NCBI GenBank assembly: GCA_022616275.1
Contig: JAKEFB010000043.1
Location: 1-64,000, forward strand
DNA length: 64,000 nt
From: Chloroflexota bacterium
GTDB taxonomy: Bacteria; Chloroflexota; Anaerolineae; Promineifilales; Promineifilaceae
Direction of reading: 5' to 3'
Part shown: one piece after another, positions 51,607 through 61,400 of the stretch
Numbering within the stretch: the stretch's first letter is position 1
How the letters are laid out: each line of letters opens with the position of its first letter
Notes under the pieces: model-generated
The model's database searches: none
What the model was told of the DNA's origin: nothing
Seen by the model: the letters and a program-made list of their open reading frames with translations, nothing else
Made by a program: the position numbers and the translations under genes

Positions 51607-52725
51607 ATGACACAACCATTTGATTTGATCTGGACCCAATTGCCGGAGCGGCAAGGCCGCTACTCCTCGACCTGGTGGTTTTTCTTGCTGGCCCCCAGGC
51701 AGGCAGAGGGATATGGCCCTAAGCAGATGATGTTTACCCTGGCCTCCAGGGTCGGAGGCCCCATAGTAATGAGTGGCGTGAAGCAAGCTGGGCTGGATAG
51801 GCGCCGGCCGGCCGGGGGCGAGGAAGAGCAGTTTAACACGATGGCCGTGGGCTGGATTCACGACGGCGAGCGGACACACGAGCGGATCGTTAACCAGCCG
51901 GTGGTGGCCACCCTTTCTAAAAAGGGCTTCCTGGCCGGTTGGGCTGGGGCGGCCGGCGGGCAGAGGTGGGGCGCTGAACTGAAAGCGGCGGCCGATCTCC
52001 CGTCGGGCATCAACGCCCACTTTGCAGGGCAGAAAGGCTACGCCCGTTTCGAGGTCTGGGCCGACGACTCAGCCCGCCTGACGACGCCAGGCGAGACGCT
52101 TGACCTCCAGACACCCCTCGGCGGCGCGCACGTCGTCGGCTGGCAGCAACTCTCCTTTCGCGGCGAATTTGGCTACCCGGGGAACCAGGAACAGTTAGAG
52201 GGAATTGGCTATTTCCAGCGGGTGTGCCTCAACTTTCCCGCTTTTCCCTGGAAGTGGATCTGGGTGGCCTTTGAAGATAAGAGCATTTTTTCTTGTTTTA
52301 TTCCTTACCTGGGACTGAATCTCTTCCGGCGGGGAGAGTGGTTTTTTCCCGGCTTCCTGGAAACGACCACCATCCCCATTAAACCGAACGGCTACTTTGC
52401 CTGGGGGGATTCGCTGGAAATGGTCCGATTTAACAAAGTCCGGGTGACGCCGACGACCTGGACCAATGGCTGCCCGGCGTTTGCCGTCGAATGCCGCTCC
52501 AGCGCCGGCGACTTCATCCGTTACCGGATCGAACCATATGGCCACGCCCAGCTCACGCTGGACCGGCCGCTGCTGCGGGGGCTGTGGCGCTCCACCTTTA
52601 ATTACAACGAGTACATGTTCCGCGTTCGGGAGCTATCCGGCAACGTCGGCGGCCGGCCACTGGGTACCTCTCGCCCCGGCAACGGCTTTGGCAACATCGA
52701 GTATACCTGGGGGATGGGGCTATAG
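51607..52725 (+). CDS. Unknown beta-rich protein, possibly lipocalin-like hydratase family
   Basis: A 372-aa cytoplasmic protein with no signal peptide or membrane helix. It is rich in Trp, Phe and Gly and mostly beta (FDLIWTQLPERQGRYSSTWW; EGIGYFQRVCLNFPAFPWKW). The layout of two beta-barrel halves and the GIGYFQR motif recall AttH/CrtC-type hydroxyneurosporene-synthase proteins, but I cannot confirm the family. RBS AGAGGAAG lies five bases before the ATG. It is preceded by the nonamer repeat leader and has no obvious operon partner. Confidence 0.6.
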   Translation: MTQPFDLIWTQLPERQGRYSSTWWFFLLAPRQAEGYGPKQMMFTLASRVGGPIVMSGVKQAGLDRRRPAGGEEEQFNTMAVGWIHDGERTHERIVNQPVVATLSKKGFLAGWAGAAGGQRWGAELKAAADLPSGINAHFAGQKGYARFEVWADDSARLTTPGETLDLQTPLGGAHVVGWQQLSFRGEFGYPGNQEQLEGIGYFQRVCLNFPAFPWKWIWVAFEDKSIFSCFIPYLGLNLFRRGEWFFPGFLETTTIPIKPNGYFAWGDSLEMVRFNKVRVTPTTWTNGCPAFAVECRSSAGDFIRYRIEPYGHAQLTLDRPLLRGLWRSTFNYNEYMFRVRELSGNVGGRPLGTSRPGNGFGNIEYTWGMGL

Positions 52726-52785
52726 GTGAGGTGGATGGGCAGGTGTGTGTGCGTTTGGCATTTATTGAAGGGCAAGATGAAGAAA

Positions 52786-52819
52786 AACTGGCTACCACCT
52801 GTTCAGGTGATAGCCAGTT
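52786..52819 (-). terminator. Intrinsic terminator of the secreted-protein gene at 52881-53336
   Basis: Stem AACTGGCTA..ACCTG / CAGGT..TAGCCAGTT with TT loop and short internal mismatches. On the minus strand it is followed by TTTTTCTT. The other side is also A/T-rich, so it may work in both directions. Confidence 0.7.
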
Positions 52820-52880
52820 AAAACTGCAACAATTGGCGCACATTATGCGCGATGGTTTGTCTACTATCCCGCCCTGGTAG

Positions 52881-53336
52881 TTACGGTATGCAAACCCCGA
52901 CGCTACAACCCGGACATGAGACAGGATCGCAGGGGCTGTTAAGTGTGTCAACGACTTTAGAACCGCTCGCAAAAGTGGCCGTGACCCTTACTTTATATTG
53001 ACCATCAGGTACATCTACCGGATCGTCTATGTTAAAGTCTACAATCCATTTATAAGAGTCCCCTGTGGGTATCCAATTAATGTGGTCAAGGCCTATCTCA
53101 AATTCATAGATATCGTGAGGATCGAGGCGGTTAATCAACTCGACAAGCAGAGTAGGGCTTGGTCCAACGAAGTCGGCTGTACCCAGAACCTCGGCTTTGT
53201 CTGAACCATTTGGAGACTTGGTTCCGGTAATGTCTAACGTCGGTCCCGTGTCTGCCGAGAGTGACTGGTTACCAAAGGCGACGAGTAAGAATACAAAGGC
53301 CAACAACCAGACCACTACACGTTTGTAATTCTTCAT
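52881..53336 (-). CDS. Small secreted beta-sandwich protein, unknown function
   Basis: A 151-aa exported protein: signal peptide to about residue 28 (WLLAFVFLLVAFGNQSLSA), then a single probably Ig-like domain (TLDITGTKSPNGSDKAEVLG; VPDGQYKVRVTATFASGSKV) ending in a Cys-rich tail CDPVSCPGCSVGVC, likely disulphide-bonded. No family recognised. GGAGG lies upstream of the ATG. Its base composition is more AT-rich than its neighbours. Confidence 0.75.
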   Translation of the reverse strand: MKNYKRVVVWLLAFVFLLVAFGNQSLSADTGPTLDITGTKSPNGSDKAEVLGTADFVGPSPTLLVELINRLDPHDIYEFEIGLDHINWIPTGDSYKWIVDFNIDDPVDVPDGQYKVRVTATFASGSKVVDTLNSPCDPVSCPGCSVGVCIP

Positions 53337-53656
53337 ATCAGTTTAATCCTCCTTGTTAGGGCCGTAGAGGGGTACTCTACGGCTAATTGAAAATCCCCTT
53401 CTGGCCACAAACAGTAGATCGAAATTGTCGGGCTTCGGCCGTTTTTCTTGCGCCTACACTGTTAAGAGCATAGCAGTCTGCGGCCGCCGGGAAATCCACC
53501 GGAGAGTTGAAGCCGGAACGCTGATCGGCTGATCTTCCCCTCCATCACCCGGCGCGTCCCTATCCACCGATTGGTGGATGTAGTTGTAAGGTTCATGTGG
53601 TTCTGAAAGACTCAACGCAGGTTAGACCTTTTTTACGACGTGCGTTACTGGGTTTT
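53337..53656. other. 320-base gap with small hairpins
   Basis: No gene. It contains a 9-bp hairpin GCCGTAGAG-GGGTA-CTCTACGGC (53361-53383) in the leader of the minus-strand secreted-protein gene, just before its RBS, and ATCCACC-GATT-GGTGGAT (53562-53579) near the end of the convergent side. Confidence 0.55.
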
Positions 53657-56545
53657 CTAACCGCCGATGAAAATAAACCCGGCCCAGTGGAAAGGCGGCT
53701 GGCGCTGGGCGATAGCCGCCAGTTGGGCGGCGCGCAGCGCGGCCGCTCCGTCAAAGGTGTTGTGAGGCGACAACAGGGTACGATAAAAGCCGGCCATTAA
53801 CTCCGCCGAAGCGGCGTCGCTGACCGGCCAGAGGGTCGCGACCAGGCCGGAGGCCCCGGCCGCCAGAAAGCCCCGGCCCATGCCCAGGAGCCCGCCGCCG
53901 CGCGGCCGGCCGCGCCCCGTTTCACAGGCGCTGAGGACGACCAGGGGGCGGCCGGTTAAGACCATTTCGTAGAGATCGGCCACCGTCATCCGCCCGTCGG
54001 CCAGCCGGATGGAGGAAAAAAGAGGGTTGTCCGGGCGGAAAACGGCGTGGGTGGCCAGGTGCAGCAACTGGCACTCCGGGCCCAGGCTACGGAAGCGGCT
54101 GCCGGTTGCCTCTTCTTCTAAGAGAGAGGTGGTTCGTCCCCTGGAGGTTAAGGCCAAGGCGACCAGGCGCGCCTCTTGCACGGCGTGGGGCAAACGGCCG
54201 CCGTCAGAGAAGCCCACGACGACAGCCTGAAGTCCATTTTCTTTTGCCAGCGTGGCCGGGAAAGCCGGGAATTGCGCCTGAAGGTCAGGCAAAGCCCTGG
54301 GCGTGGAGAGATAGACCAGTTGAAAGCGCTCGACGAAGTACTGGTTTCCGTCGAACAGGGCTGGCGCCGGGGTGTCGTGCCACTCAGGCGGTAAAACCAG
54401 GTAAACGCGGCTCCGGCCGGCCAGATGAGCCTCGAGCGGCGCCAGCAACATCTGGTACAGGCGGGCCAGGTAGGCCCGGGCGGTGGCCAGGTCACTCTCG
54501 ATGGGCCGGCCTGATTCGGCGGCGTGGCGCAGGTAAAAGCGCCAGGCCCGCAGCAGGCGCTCCAGCGCCGGGGTGGCCACCAGCTCCTGGCCCAAGTGAA
54601 TTCCTGTTTGGTCAACGAGCAGGGCCTGGAAGTGGTCCTGGACAACGTAATACTGTAATAATACGTCTTGCGGGCCCAGGCGGCTCTGGACCTCGGCCAG
54701 AAGCGCGGCCGGTTCGGCCTGCTCGGTTCCTTCGGCTGCGGCCGGGGCGGTCGTCTTCCTGAGCCGGCCAAGGCGCATCAGCTCGCCCATTTCCTGTTCA
54801 ATCTTGCGCAGTTGCCGGCGCCAGGCGGCCACTGCGGCCGCCTCCACGGCCTCTGGCCGGTCGGGCAGGTCGAGCTTGCTTTGATACCAATGCCAGGATT
54901 GGCGCAGCTCGGCCAGCCGGGCCCTTGAGCTACTATCCTCGGCGGCCGTTTGGACGGGAAGCTGCAACAAGGGGGCCGTCTGGGCCAGGCTGAGGCTGTG
55001 CAACAACTCTGCCTGGCTGGCCTTTTGGGCCGAGACCAGTTTGTGGGCCAGCCGGACGTGGGCAACGTAAACGGGTAGTTTGTCCTCCATGAAGCCGATC
55101 TGAAACTCGTCGTGCAAGAGGTAAGCCCGCAGGCGCTCGTTGGCCACGACGGCGCGCTGGACCTGGCGCCAGGCCTCCTCGTCGTGGCCGTCTGCTTCCA
55201 GCACCTGGCCTAACAGATGGTAAGCCTGGACCTCATGGGCCGGCAAATGGTATTCCTGGGTGACCTTCAGCGCCCGGCTGGCCCGTTGCCAGGCCTCAGC
55301 CTGGTCGGCCGGCGAGCGGGCCAGGCTGCAACGAGCTAACAGGAGTTGTACCCGAACTGCCAGCGCCGGTCGTTGTTCCAGCGCCACTTCTTTTTCCAGG
55401 CGGCGGGCCAGCCGCCACGCTGTATTGATCCGGCCGCCGGCTAGGGCCAGTTCTGCCCGATCAGCATCAACCAGCAGCAAGATAGCCTGTGCTCCCTGTT
55501 GGTACAGCAATCGCCGGGCGCGGGCCAGCGCCCTTTCGGCCTGGGGCAGCAAGTTGAGCCGTTGGTAGCCAACGCCCTCGTTGATCAGGCAGCGGATGTA
55601 CTCCCGGCCCATCTTGTGACGCTTAAAGACCTGGCCAGCCTGCCGGGCCAGGTGAATTATTTCTTCCAGCAGATTTAGATCACGGTAAACGGTGATGCGG
55701 TAGAGATTGGCCACAGCCACTTCGACGGGCAAGGGAATGGCGGCAAAGCCGCTATAGGCGGAGTCCAGGTGGCGTAAGGCGTGGTGGTAGTGGCCTTGCC
55801 TGTAGGCCAGTTGTCCCAAATTTAAATCGGCGCGGGCAACCTCTTGCGTGAAGCCGGCCTCGGCCAGAACAGCCCGCGCCTGGAGCAATATCGCCTCGGC
55901 CGGCGCGACCCGGTCCATAGACTCCAGAACGTAGGCGCGGTTTACATCTATCAACGCTACGCTAACTTGATCGTCCAGTCTGTCAAAAATAGCCCGGCCG
56001 TGATCGTAGGTGGCCAGGGCTGTTTCGGGGTCCCCCATTTCTTGCAAGATCCAACCCAGCGTCATTTCCAGGTTGGCCAGGTACTTTTCGGCCGGTTCGC
56101 CCAGCTCCAGGCAACCCGCCCGTGCCCGCTTGGCCACAACCAGCGCGGCCTGATAATCGGCCATTTCCCGTAACGCCGCAACCTGGTTCACTTGCAGGCC
56201 AACTACTTTTAGACTTTCTCCTCGTCCGGTATAAATCGCTTCCCCCCGTTGAAAGCAGGCTAATGCCTCCTCGTAGCGGTTCAGGTAAAGGTAGGTGTTA
56301 CCTTTGACCCAGACCGCCAGCCCCTCCGCTTCGCTGGTGCCCATGGCCAGGGCCACAGCTTCGGCCACGTCCACCGCCTGCAGCCCTTCCCGTGGATTGC
56401 GCAGGTGTACGTCAAAGGCCTGGTTAGCAATGGCCCGCAAAACCTCCATGGTGAGGTGCGGCCGCCATTCCTCGACCACCTGGGTAATTTCTCTTTGACT
56501 GGTTTGAGTGAGGATAAGGGAAGCGATTTCCTGAGGAGACCACAT
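53657..56545 (-). CDS. TPR-CHAT protein (caspase-like peptidase domain)
   Basis: A 962-aa cytoplasmic protein. Residues about 1-560 are a TPR solenoid (for example YEEALACFQRGEAIYTGRGE; GDPETALATYDHGRAIFDRL; QEVARADLNLGQLAYRQGHY). A helical linker (about 560-640) leads to a C-terminal CHAT domain (about 640-962), with catalytic His in LLHLATHAVF (about 828) and Cys in LVVLSACETGRG (about 870). The end FxWAGFIFIGG is typical of CHAT proteins. Both catalytic residues are present, so peptidase activity is plausible; in some systems CHAT proteins act as death or processing effectors. It is the last gene of a sigma/anti-sigma/CHAT series. ATG 56545; RBS weak. Confidence 0.92.
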   Translation of the reverse strand: MWSPQEIASLILTQTSQREITQVVEEWRPHLTMEVLRAIANQAFDVHLRNPREGLQAVDVAEAVALAMGTSEAEGLAVWVKGNTYLYLNRYEEALACFQRGEAIYTGRGESLKVVGLQVNQVAALREMADYQAALVVAKRARAGCLELGEPAEKYLANLEMTLGWILQEMGDPETALATYDHGRAIFDRLDDQVSVALIDVNRAYVLESMDRVAPAEAILLQARAVLAEAGFTQEVARADLNLGQLAYRQGHYHHALRHLDSAYSGFAAIPLPVEVAVANLYRITVYRDLNLLEEIIHLARQAGQVFKRHKMGREYIRCLINEGVGYQRLNLLPQAERALARARRLLYQQGAQAILLLVDADRAELALAGGRINTAWRLARRLEKEVALEQRPALAVRVQLLLARCSLARSPADQAEAWQRASRALKVTQEYHLPAHEVQAYHLLGQVLEADGHDEEAWRQVQRAVVANERLRAYLLHDEFQIGFMEDKLPVYVAHVRLAHKLVSAQKASQAELLHSLSLAQTAPLLQLPVQTAAEDSSSRARLAELRQSWHWYQSKLDLPDRPEAVEAAAVAAWRRQLRKIEQEMGELMRLGRLRKTTAPAAAEGTEQAEPAALLAEVQSRLGPQDVLLQYYVVQDHFQALLVDQTGIHLGQELVATPALERLLRAWRFYLRHAAESGRPIESDLATARAYLARLYQMLLAPLEAHLAGRSRVYLVLPPEWHDTPAPALFDGNQYFVERFQLVYLSTPRALPDLQAQFPAFPATLAKENGLQAVVVGFSDGGRLPHAVQEARLVALALTSRGRTTSLLEEEATGSRFRSLGPECQLLHLATHAVFRPDNPLFSSIRLADGRMTVADLYEMVLTGRPLVVLSACETGRGRPRGGGLLGMGRGFLAAGASGLVATLWPVSDAASAELMAGFYRTLLSPHNTFDGAAALRAAQLAAIAQRQPPFHWAGFIFIGG

Positions 56546-56576
56546 GGGCTACAGCCCGCCACGAAGGAATGAAAAA

Positions 56577-56604
56577 GCTTATTGCTTATAGCTAACAGCT
56601 ATTT
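56577..56604. repeat. Heptamer tract between the anti-sigma and CHAT genes
   Basis: Units GCTTATT, GCTTATA, GCTAACA, GCTATTT, nearly the same as at 34542-34569. It lies just before the minus-strand CHAT gene. Confidence 0.75.
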
Positions 56605-56610
56605 ACTGAG

Positions 56611-57342
56611 TCACGGAATGGTGAAATCGGCCAGCGAGACCAGGGAGGAAGTCAGGTCAATGGTCAGGGTGTAGGCGCCCGGGCCGACGTTTTCTAGAGA
56701 AAAATAGCCAAATTCATCCACAACGTCGTTGGCGACCGGCTCGTCGTTTCGTTCCAGGATAACCTGGCCGCCTGGCTGCAGAGCGGCGCCGGCCTGGCTC
56801 ACAACCTGGCCCTCGACCTGCCAGACGTTCTCGCCGGCCAGGGGCGGCACTTTGGCCAGAGTAACCTGGTAAGAGCCGGCCTGGTAGACCGCGTCTTGCT
56901 GGCGGCTGTCGCCGCGCAGCGCCAGGGCCGGCCGGGGTTGGACGGGCAGCAACAGGGCCTGTAGAATTTCTTTGCCCCCCTCCTGTAACGATTGCAGCCA
57001 TGAGGAACCCGGGTGCGACAGCGCCGGCTGGGGCGGCTCGGCCGCCAGTTGCTGCAATTCCTCCTGGCAATAAGGGCAGCTCTGGATGTGCTGCTGGACC
57101 CGCTGCCTGTCTGCCCCGGCCAGCAGCCCGGCCTGGTAATACAGCAGCTCGTCCGTCTCCGGGCAACCGGTCCGGTAAAGCGCGCCGGCAAACAACGACG
57201 AGACCCGCCGCAGCCCGGCCACTTCCGTGGCGCAGAAGTGGCAGCGGGCAACATGGGCCGCTACGGCCGGGGAAGCCTCACCTTCCACGTAGGCCAGCAA
57301 ATCGCCCTCTTGAATTTCCTCTGGCGCAATACACTCAACCAT
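56611..57342 (-). CDS. Zinc-finger anti-sigma factor with two HxxxCxxC motifs
   Basis: A 243-aa protein. Two zinc-binding anti-sigma (ZAS) motifs lie in tandem: HVARCHFC (about 30-37) and HIQSCPYC (about 84-91). No transmembrane helix is evident, so it is a soluble anti-sigma factor. The C-terminal half (about 155-240) is a beta-sandwich of carboxypeptidase-regulatory type (VEGQVVSQAGAALQPGGQVI, FGYFSLENVGPGAYTLTIDL). It lies between the sigma factor gene and the CHAT gene on the same strand and probably holds that sigma factor. A duplicated zinc motif in one chain is unusual. Confidence 0.88.
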   Translation of the reverse strand: MVECIAPEEIQEGDLLAYVEGEASPAVAAHVARCHFCATEVAGLRRVSSLFAGALYRTGCPETDELLYYQAGLLAGADRQRVQQHIQSCPYCQEELQQLAAEPPQPALSHPGSSWLQSLQEGGKEILQALLLPVQPRPALALRGDSRQQDAVYQAGSYQVTLAKVPPLAGENVWQVEGQVVSQAGAALQPGGQVILERNDEPVANDVVDEFGYFSLENVGPGAYTLTIDLTSSLVSLADFTIP

Positions 57343-57459
57343 CGTTGGTTACTCCAGGCCTGCCAGCCTGTTTCTTCCTAATCTATATTACTCAACGCAC
57401 GTTTCAGGCAAATAAGACACCTTGCCGATAAGTTCATACTATAGGAATTTCCTTGCTCG

Positions 57460-57508
57460 GGCCGGTCTCCTGACCGTGCCCGGTGGTGGCGCAGTCAGGA
57501 GACCGGCC
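57460..57508. repeat. Long perfect hairpin between sigma and anti-sigma genes
   Basis: 15-bp arms GGCCGGTCTCCTGAC and complement around a 19-base loop. The right arm with its flank resembles 7357-7377. It lies between two co-oriented minus genes, so it could attenuate transcription of the anti-sigma/CHAT genes. Confidence 0.75.
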
Positions 57509-57542
57509 ACAGCGTAACTTGATAGGTGCAGAATCGCTATAG

Positions 57543-58244
57543 TTAGGCCAACAAGGCCCGCCGGGCGCGCTTCAGGACCCGCTCCTTGATCCGGTACACC
57601 TCTTGGGTGCTGCTGAACAGGTTGGGGTAACGAGCGGCGATTTCGGCCGGTTTCAAGTCCTGTTCGTAGGAAAGCTGCAGCACCAGCCTGTCCAGGTCAT
57701 CGCCAACCTCGGTGCGAAGCCACTCCTGGACCTTTTGCAATTGCTCCAACTGCTGGAGCTGGTCCGGGTTGCCCGGCTCGGCTATTGAATCACTTCCGGC
57801 CATATGTTGCGAGACGTCCAGGCCGGCCGCCAGCGCCTGGCGCACCAGTTCCCGCTTCCTGGCCTGGCGGCGGGCGTCGAGCAGGGAAGTCACCGCGCAC
57901 TGGTGCAGGTACTTCAGCAGCGCCCCGACGTGGGCAAAATGGTCGGCCACCGGCTGGGGGCGCCGGCTTAAGGAGCGCCAGAACCGTTCCAGCGTATTTT
58001 GTAATAAATCCTCCACTTCCTCCAAAGCCAGGCGCTTGCCGGCCGCCGTGTGGAGCCAGCCCAGGACCAGGGCCCGATATTGCTCCTGGATCGCCCGCCA
58101 GGCAAGCTGGTCCTGCCCTTCCAGCGCCCGGCGAAACAGCTCAAAACAGTAGCCCAATTCCTGCTCGCGTTTTCGTTGGGCCTCCTGGCGGCAGCGGCGG
58201 GCAATTTCTTCAACAGTCAGTTGGCGGAGCGAATAGTCAGGCAT
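57543..58244 (-). CDS. Sigma-70 family factor (ECF-like)
   Basis: A 233-aa sigma factor. Region 2 is seen as LAWRAIQEQYRALVLGWLHT, VEDLLQNTLERFWRSLSRRP and LLKYLHQCAVTSLLDARRQA. Region 4 is divergent: DRLVLQLSYEQDLKPAEIAA then LFSSTQEVYRIKERVLKRAR. The long Gln-rich linker between them is unusual for ECF factors. I chose ATG 58244 (MPDYSLRQL) because a TACAAT -10-like box lies at about 58272 on the minus strand; an ATG at 58289 would precede it. Anti-sigma and CHAT genes follow on the same strand. Confidence 0.82.
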   Translation of the reverse strand: MPDYSLRQLTVEEIARRCRQEAQRKREQELGYCFELFRRALEGQDQLAWRAIQEQYRALVLGWLHTAAGKRLALEEVEDLLQNTLERFWRSLSRRPQPVADHFAHVGALLKYLHQCAVTSLLDARRQARKRELVRQALAAGLDVSQHMAGSDSIAEPGNPDQLQQLEQLQKVQEWLRTEVGDDLDRLVLQLSYEQDLKPAEIAARYPNLFSSTQEVYRIKERVLKRARRALLA

Positions 58245-58295
58245 CGGCCGGTACGGGTGACTCTGCCTGACTATTGTAGCCCAAATCAATAAGGC

Positions 58296-58325
58296 CGGGT
58301 ATACCCAGACTCAAAGGTATACCCG
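58296..58325. terminator. Hairpin between the RHS gene and the sigma factor gene
   Basis: Perfect 10-bp stem CGGGTATACC/GGTATACCCG with 10-base loop, about 100 bases after the RHS stop on the minus strand. No U-tract, so it could instead be an operator for the sigma gene; GTATAC is itself palindromic. Confidence 0.5.
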
Positions 58326-58422
58326 ACCTGGCAGAGTGTATCCGGCTTTAGAACAAGATGGTTGTAACTGCCATTGAATTTCAACAACAGCCACTACCTT
58401 TGTCAAGACTATGTTAGCTGTT

Positions 58423-61400
58423 CTATCTGTGCTCAGGGCGGTGGTCAGCGAAGTAATCAGCCAACTCTATCACTCCGCGTAGAACAGGGGAAGGAATTTC
58501 ATCGAAAGAGCCATAGTCAACAATAGAACACTGGCACGTCACGTGGGATGCAGAAAGCAAAGGGACGCTAGTCCCAAAAGAGATAGTTCCTCCCGAAGTA
58601 CCCGGCAGTGGATTGGGATTCCTCAGAAAATCTGGAATGTTGACAGAAGGACTATCAAGGGAAGGTGCCGCTGCCTCCCAACCAGTAAACACAAAGGGTC
58701 CAAGGCCTACACTCGTTGATTGAGAAAAACCACCTGCCGCGTCAAAAGCATTATCATAGTCGGTAGCGGCAAAACCAACCGTCACGTAGTTCCAGCCAAC
58801 TGTGGGAGTTGAATAGCCTGAGCAAAGACAGTCGGCGGTTGCGAACGTATCACTGTCAAAGTGGGCAGTCGTAACTTGTTGATAGGCGACACCTGCACCA
58901 AAACCTGCATATATATCAGGAGGCGATTCAGGCGCTCCCGAAATCGTCATCATGTTTATAGACTCCTGTGTAGTTGCTGGTCGGGGTTCGAGGTTGTCAG
59001 GCACATGGTTTACCTGATGATCTATGACGACGGTCAAACCTACGATCAGGCAAGCGACGAAGAGAATTGGAGTGACACAGTGACCACTTGGATCTATAAG
59101 TTTGATTGGATTGTTGTCCGCGTAAGTATAGTGGTTGAATTGCTGTGGATTTCTCGGGTCAGGTATAACCGTATCGGCCGATGCAAACCGCCCAATCCCT
59201 GGCACGTAAAAGCGAGCATTCATGTAGATGAGGCCCACCTCGTCGTTGTGCTTGTGGCCGGTAAAGCCAAGGTCAGTTACCTCCGGATTGGCGGGCGGCG
59301 GGTCGCCCCGGTAGCCGCCAAAGGGCAGGTAGCTCGCCCGGCTTACCAGGCCACCGCCGCTGTTCGTTACCGCCCTGGCGCTGCTCAGGTGGTCGCTGTG
59401 CAGATAGAAGAGACCGTTGTCGGCCGGGTTTGGACTCCCGCTGACGCGGACGGCGATAGCCTTCTCGGCCAGCGTATAGGTGCTGCGCTGGATGGTAGCG
59501 GCGACCTGTTCCTGCCGTTGCAGGCTGATGTTGCTGAAGGCCAGCCGGCCGTTGTCCATCCGCACTTCGTAGGCAATGTAGAAGCTGGTCGTGCCGGCCG
59601 TGGTGTCGAAGGTGACGCTGACGTTCGTGCCGCTGCTGCTGAAGTTGGCCGGGCTCGGCCACAACGTCTCGGACCCAGGATTGCCACCGTTGAATTTCAC
59701 GTAAATCTGGCCACCCTGACCCTGGGCAGCTACGACCTGGCCACTGACCGTGGCCGACAGTTCGTACACCTGCCCCGCTGTGGCGGTGATCGCCTGGCTG
59801 CGGCCGGTTAGCTTGACCACGTCAAAACCCAGCCAGCCATTGTCCAGGCGCACTTCGTAGGCCAGCTTCAGGCTGGTCGTGCCGGTTGGGGTGGTAAAGG
59901 TGTTGCTCTGGGTCGTGCCGCTGCTGTTATAAGTCGCCGCGCCTGGCCAGAGGATGTAGGAAGACGGGTTACTACCATAGGTGTAAGCCAGGACCCGGCC
60001 GCCAACCTCGCCGGCCTGGGCGCTGACGTTGCCGCTGACCAGCGCCGACCAGTCAAAGGTCTGGTTGCCACCGACTGTGACCGCTTTGCTCCAGCCGGTG
60101 AGGGTCGGGTCGTGGAAAGCCAGCCAGCCGTCGTCCAGGTGCGTTTCCAGCGCCACCCGGAAGCTGGCCGCGTTGGCCGGGGTGGTGAAGCTGCCGCTCT
60201 GCAACTGGCCGTTGCCGGCCGGCTGGTTGTAGTAATCCTCTACCCAAATCTCCTCCGAACCCAGGCTGCCGCCGCTGCCATTGTAGAAGTTTACCAGGAT
60301 GCGGCCGCCCAGCCCGCCACCTGGCGGCGAGGTCACCCCCTGGACCCAGGCCGAGAGGTCGTACTCCTGGCCGGGGCCGCTGCTGACGGCCGCACTGTGA
60401 CTGGTCAGGGTCAAATCGTCAAAGGCCAGCCAGCCGTTGGCCTGGGCGCTTTGCAGTACAATCGTTATCTTGGACACATTGCTGCCAGGGGTAAACGATT
60501 GGCTGTACAGCGTCCAGTTATTGTTGTTGACGTCGTTGCCATTCCAGATAGTGGCGCTCCCCTGGGGATTGTTCTGGCTGTCGTAATACTGCACCAAAAT
60601 CTTGCCCATGTTATAGCCGGCCAGGGCATTGTGCTCGCCGCGCACCAGGGCCGAGAGGCTGTACAGCCGGTTAGGACTAATGGTGATATAACCGCTGGTT
60701 AAGTTCCCATATCCGCCGTTGGTCAGCGTGTAAGCGTACTGGCCGGAGTGGCCGGTGAGCGCTCCACGCCAGGCCGCGCCGGCCGGGAAACTGGCATGGT
60801 TCGTGATGGTCCAGATACCACCTGTTTCAAAGCCACTATCAGGTACTGGAGTACTTATCCCGCTAAGCGTTACATCATCAAAGGCCATCCAGCCATTGTT
60901 AAACGTGTTACCAATCCGAACCTTAACCTTAACTGCTCCAATGGGAGCGTTATCGCTGACCGTGATTTGCTGCCAGGTCAGGTTGTTGTACGTCGTCGCC
61001 GTCCATGGCATGAGAGCCGACCTGATATACCCGTTGGCGCTGTTGTAATAGTCCATCGTTACGATAAGCTGGCCGGCGCTGTTGGCTCCGTCCACCTCCC
61101 CCCGCAGCCAGACCTGCAGCGTCTGGGAGGAGCCGTTGAGGTTGATAAAGGGCGAAGTGAGTTCCGTGTGGCCCAGATTGCTCAAGACCATGCTGTAGCT
61201 GCCCCGGTGGGCCGGCACGGCCGGGCCGGAGTTGCCCCGCCAGATGGAGGTGGCCGGGAAGCTGGCGTGGGGGGCGGAGGTCCAGTTGCCGAATTCAAAG
61301 TCGCCATCGGGAATGGTGACATTGCCGCCGCTGAAGAGGTCGGCCAGGGTGAGGTCGTCGAAGGCCACCCAGCCGTTCGTCCCGTCCACGGTCAGCCGGA

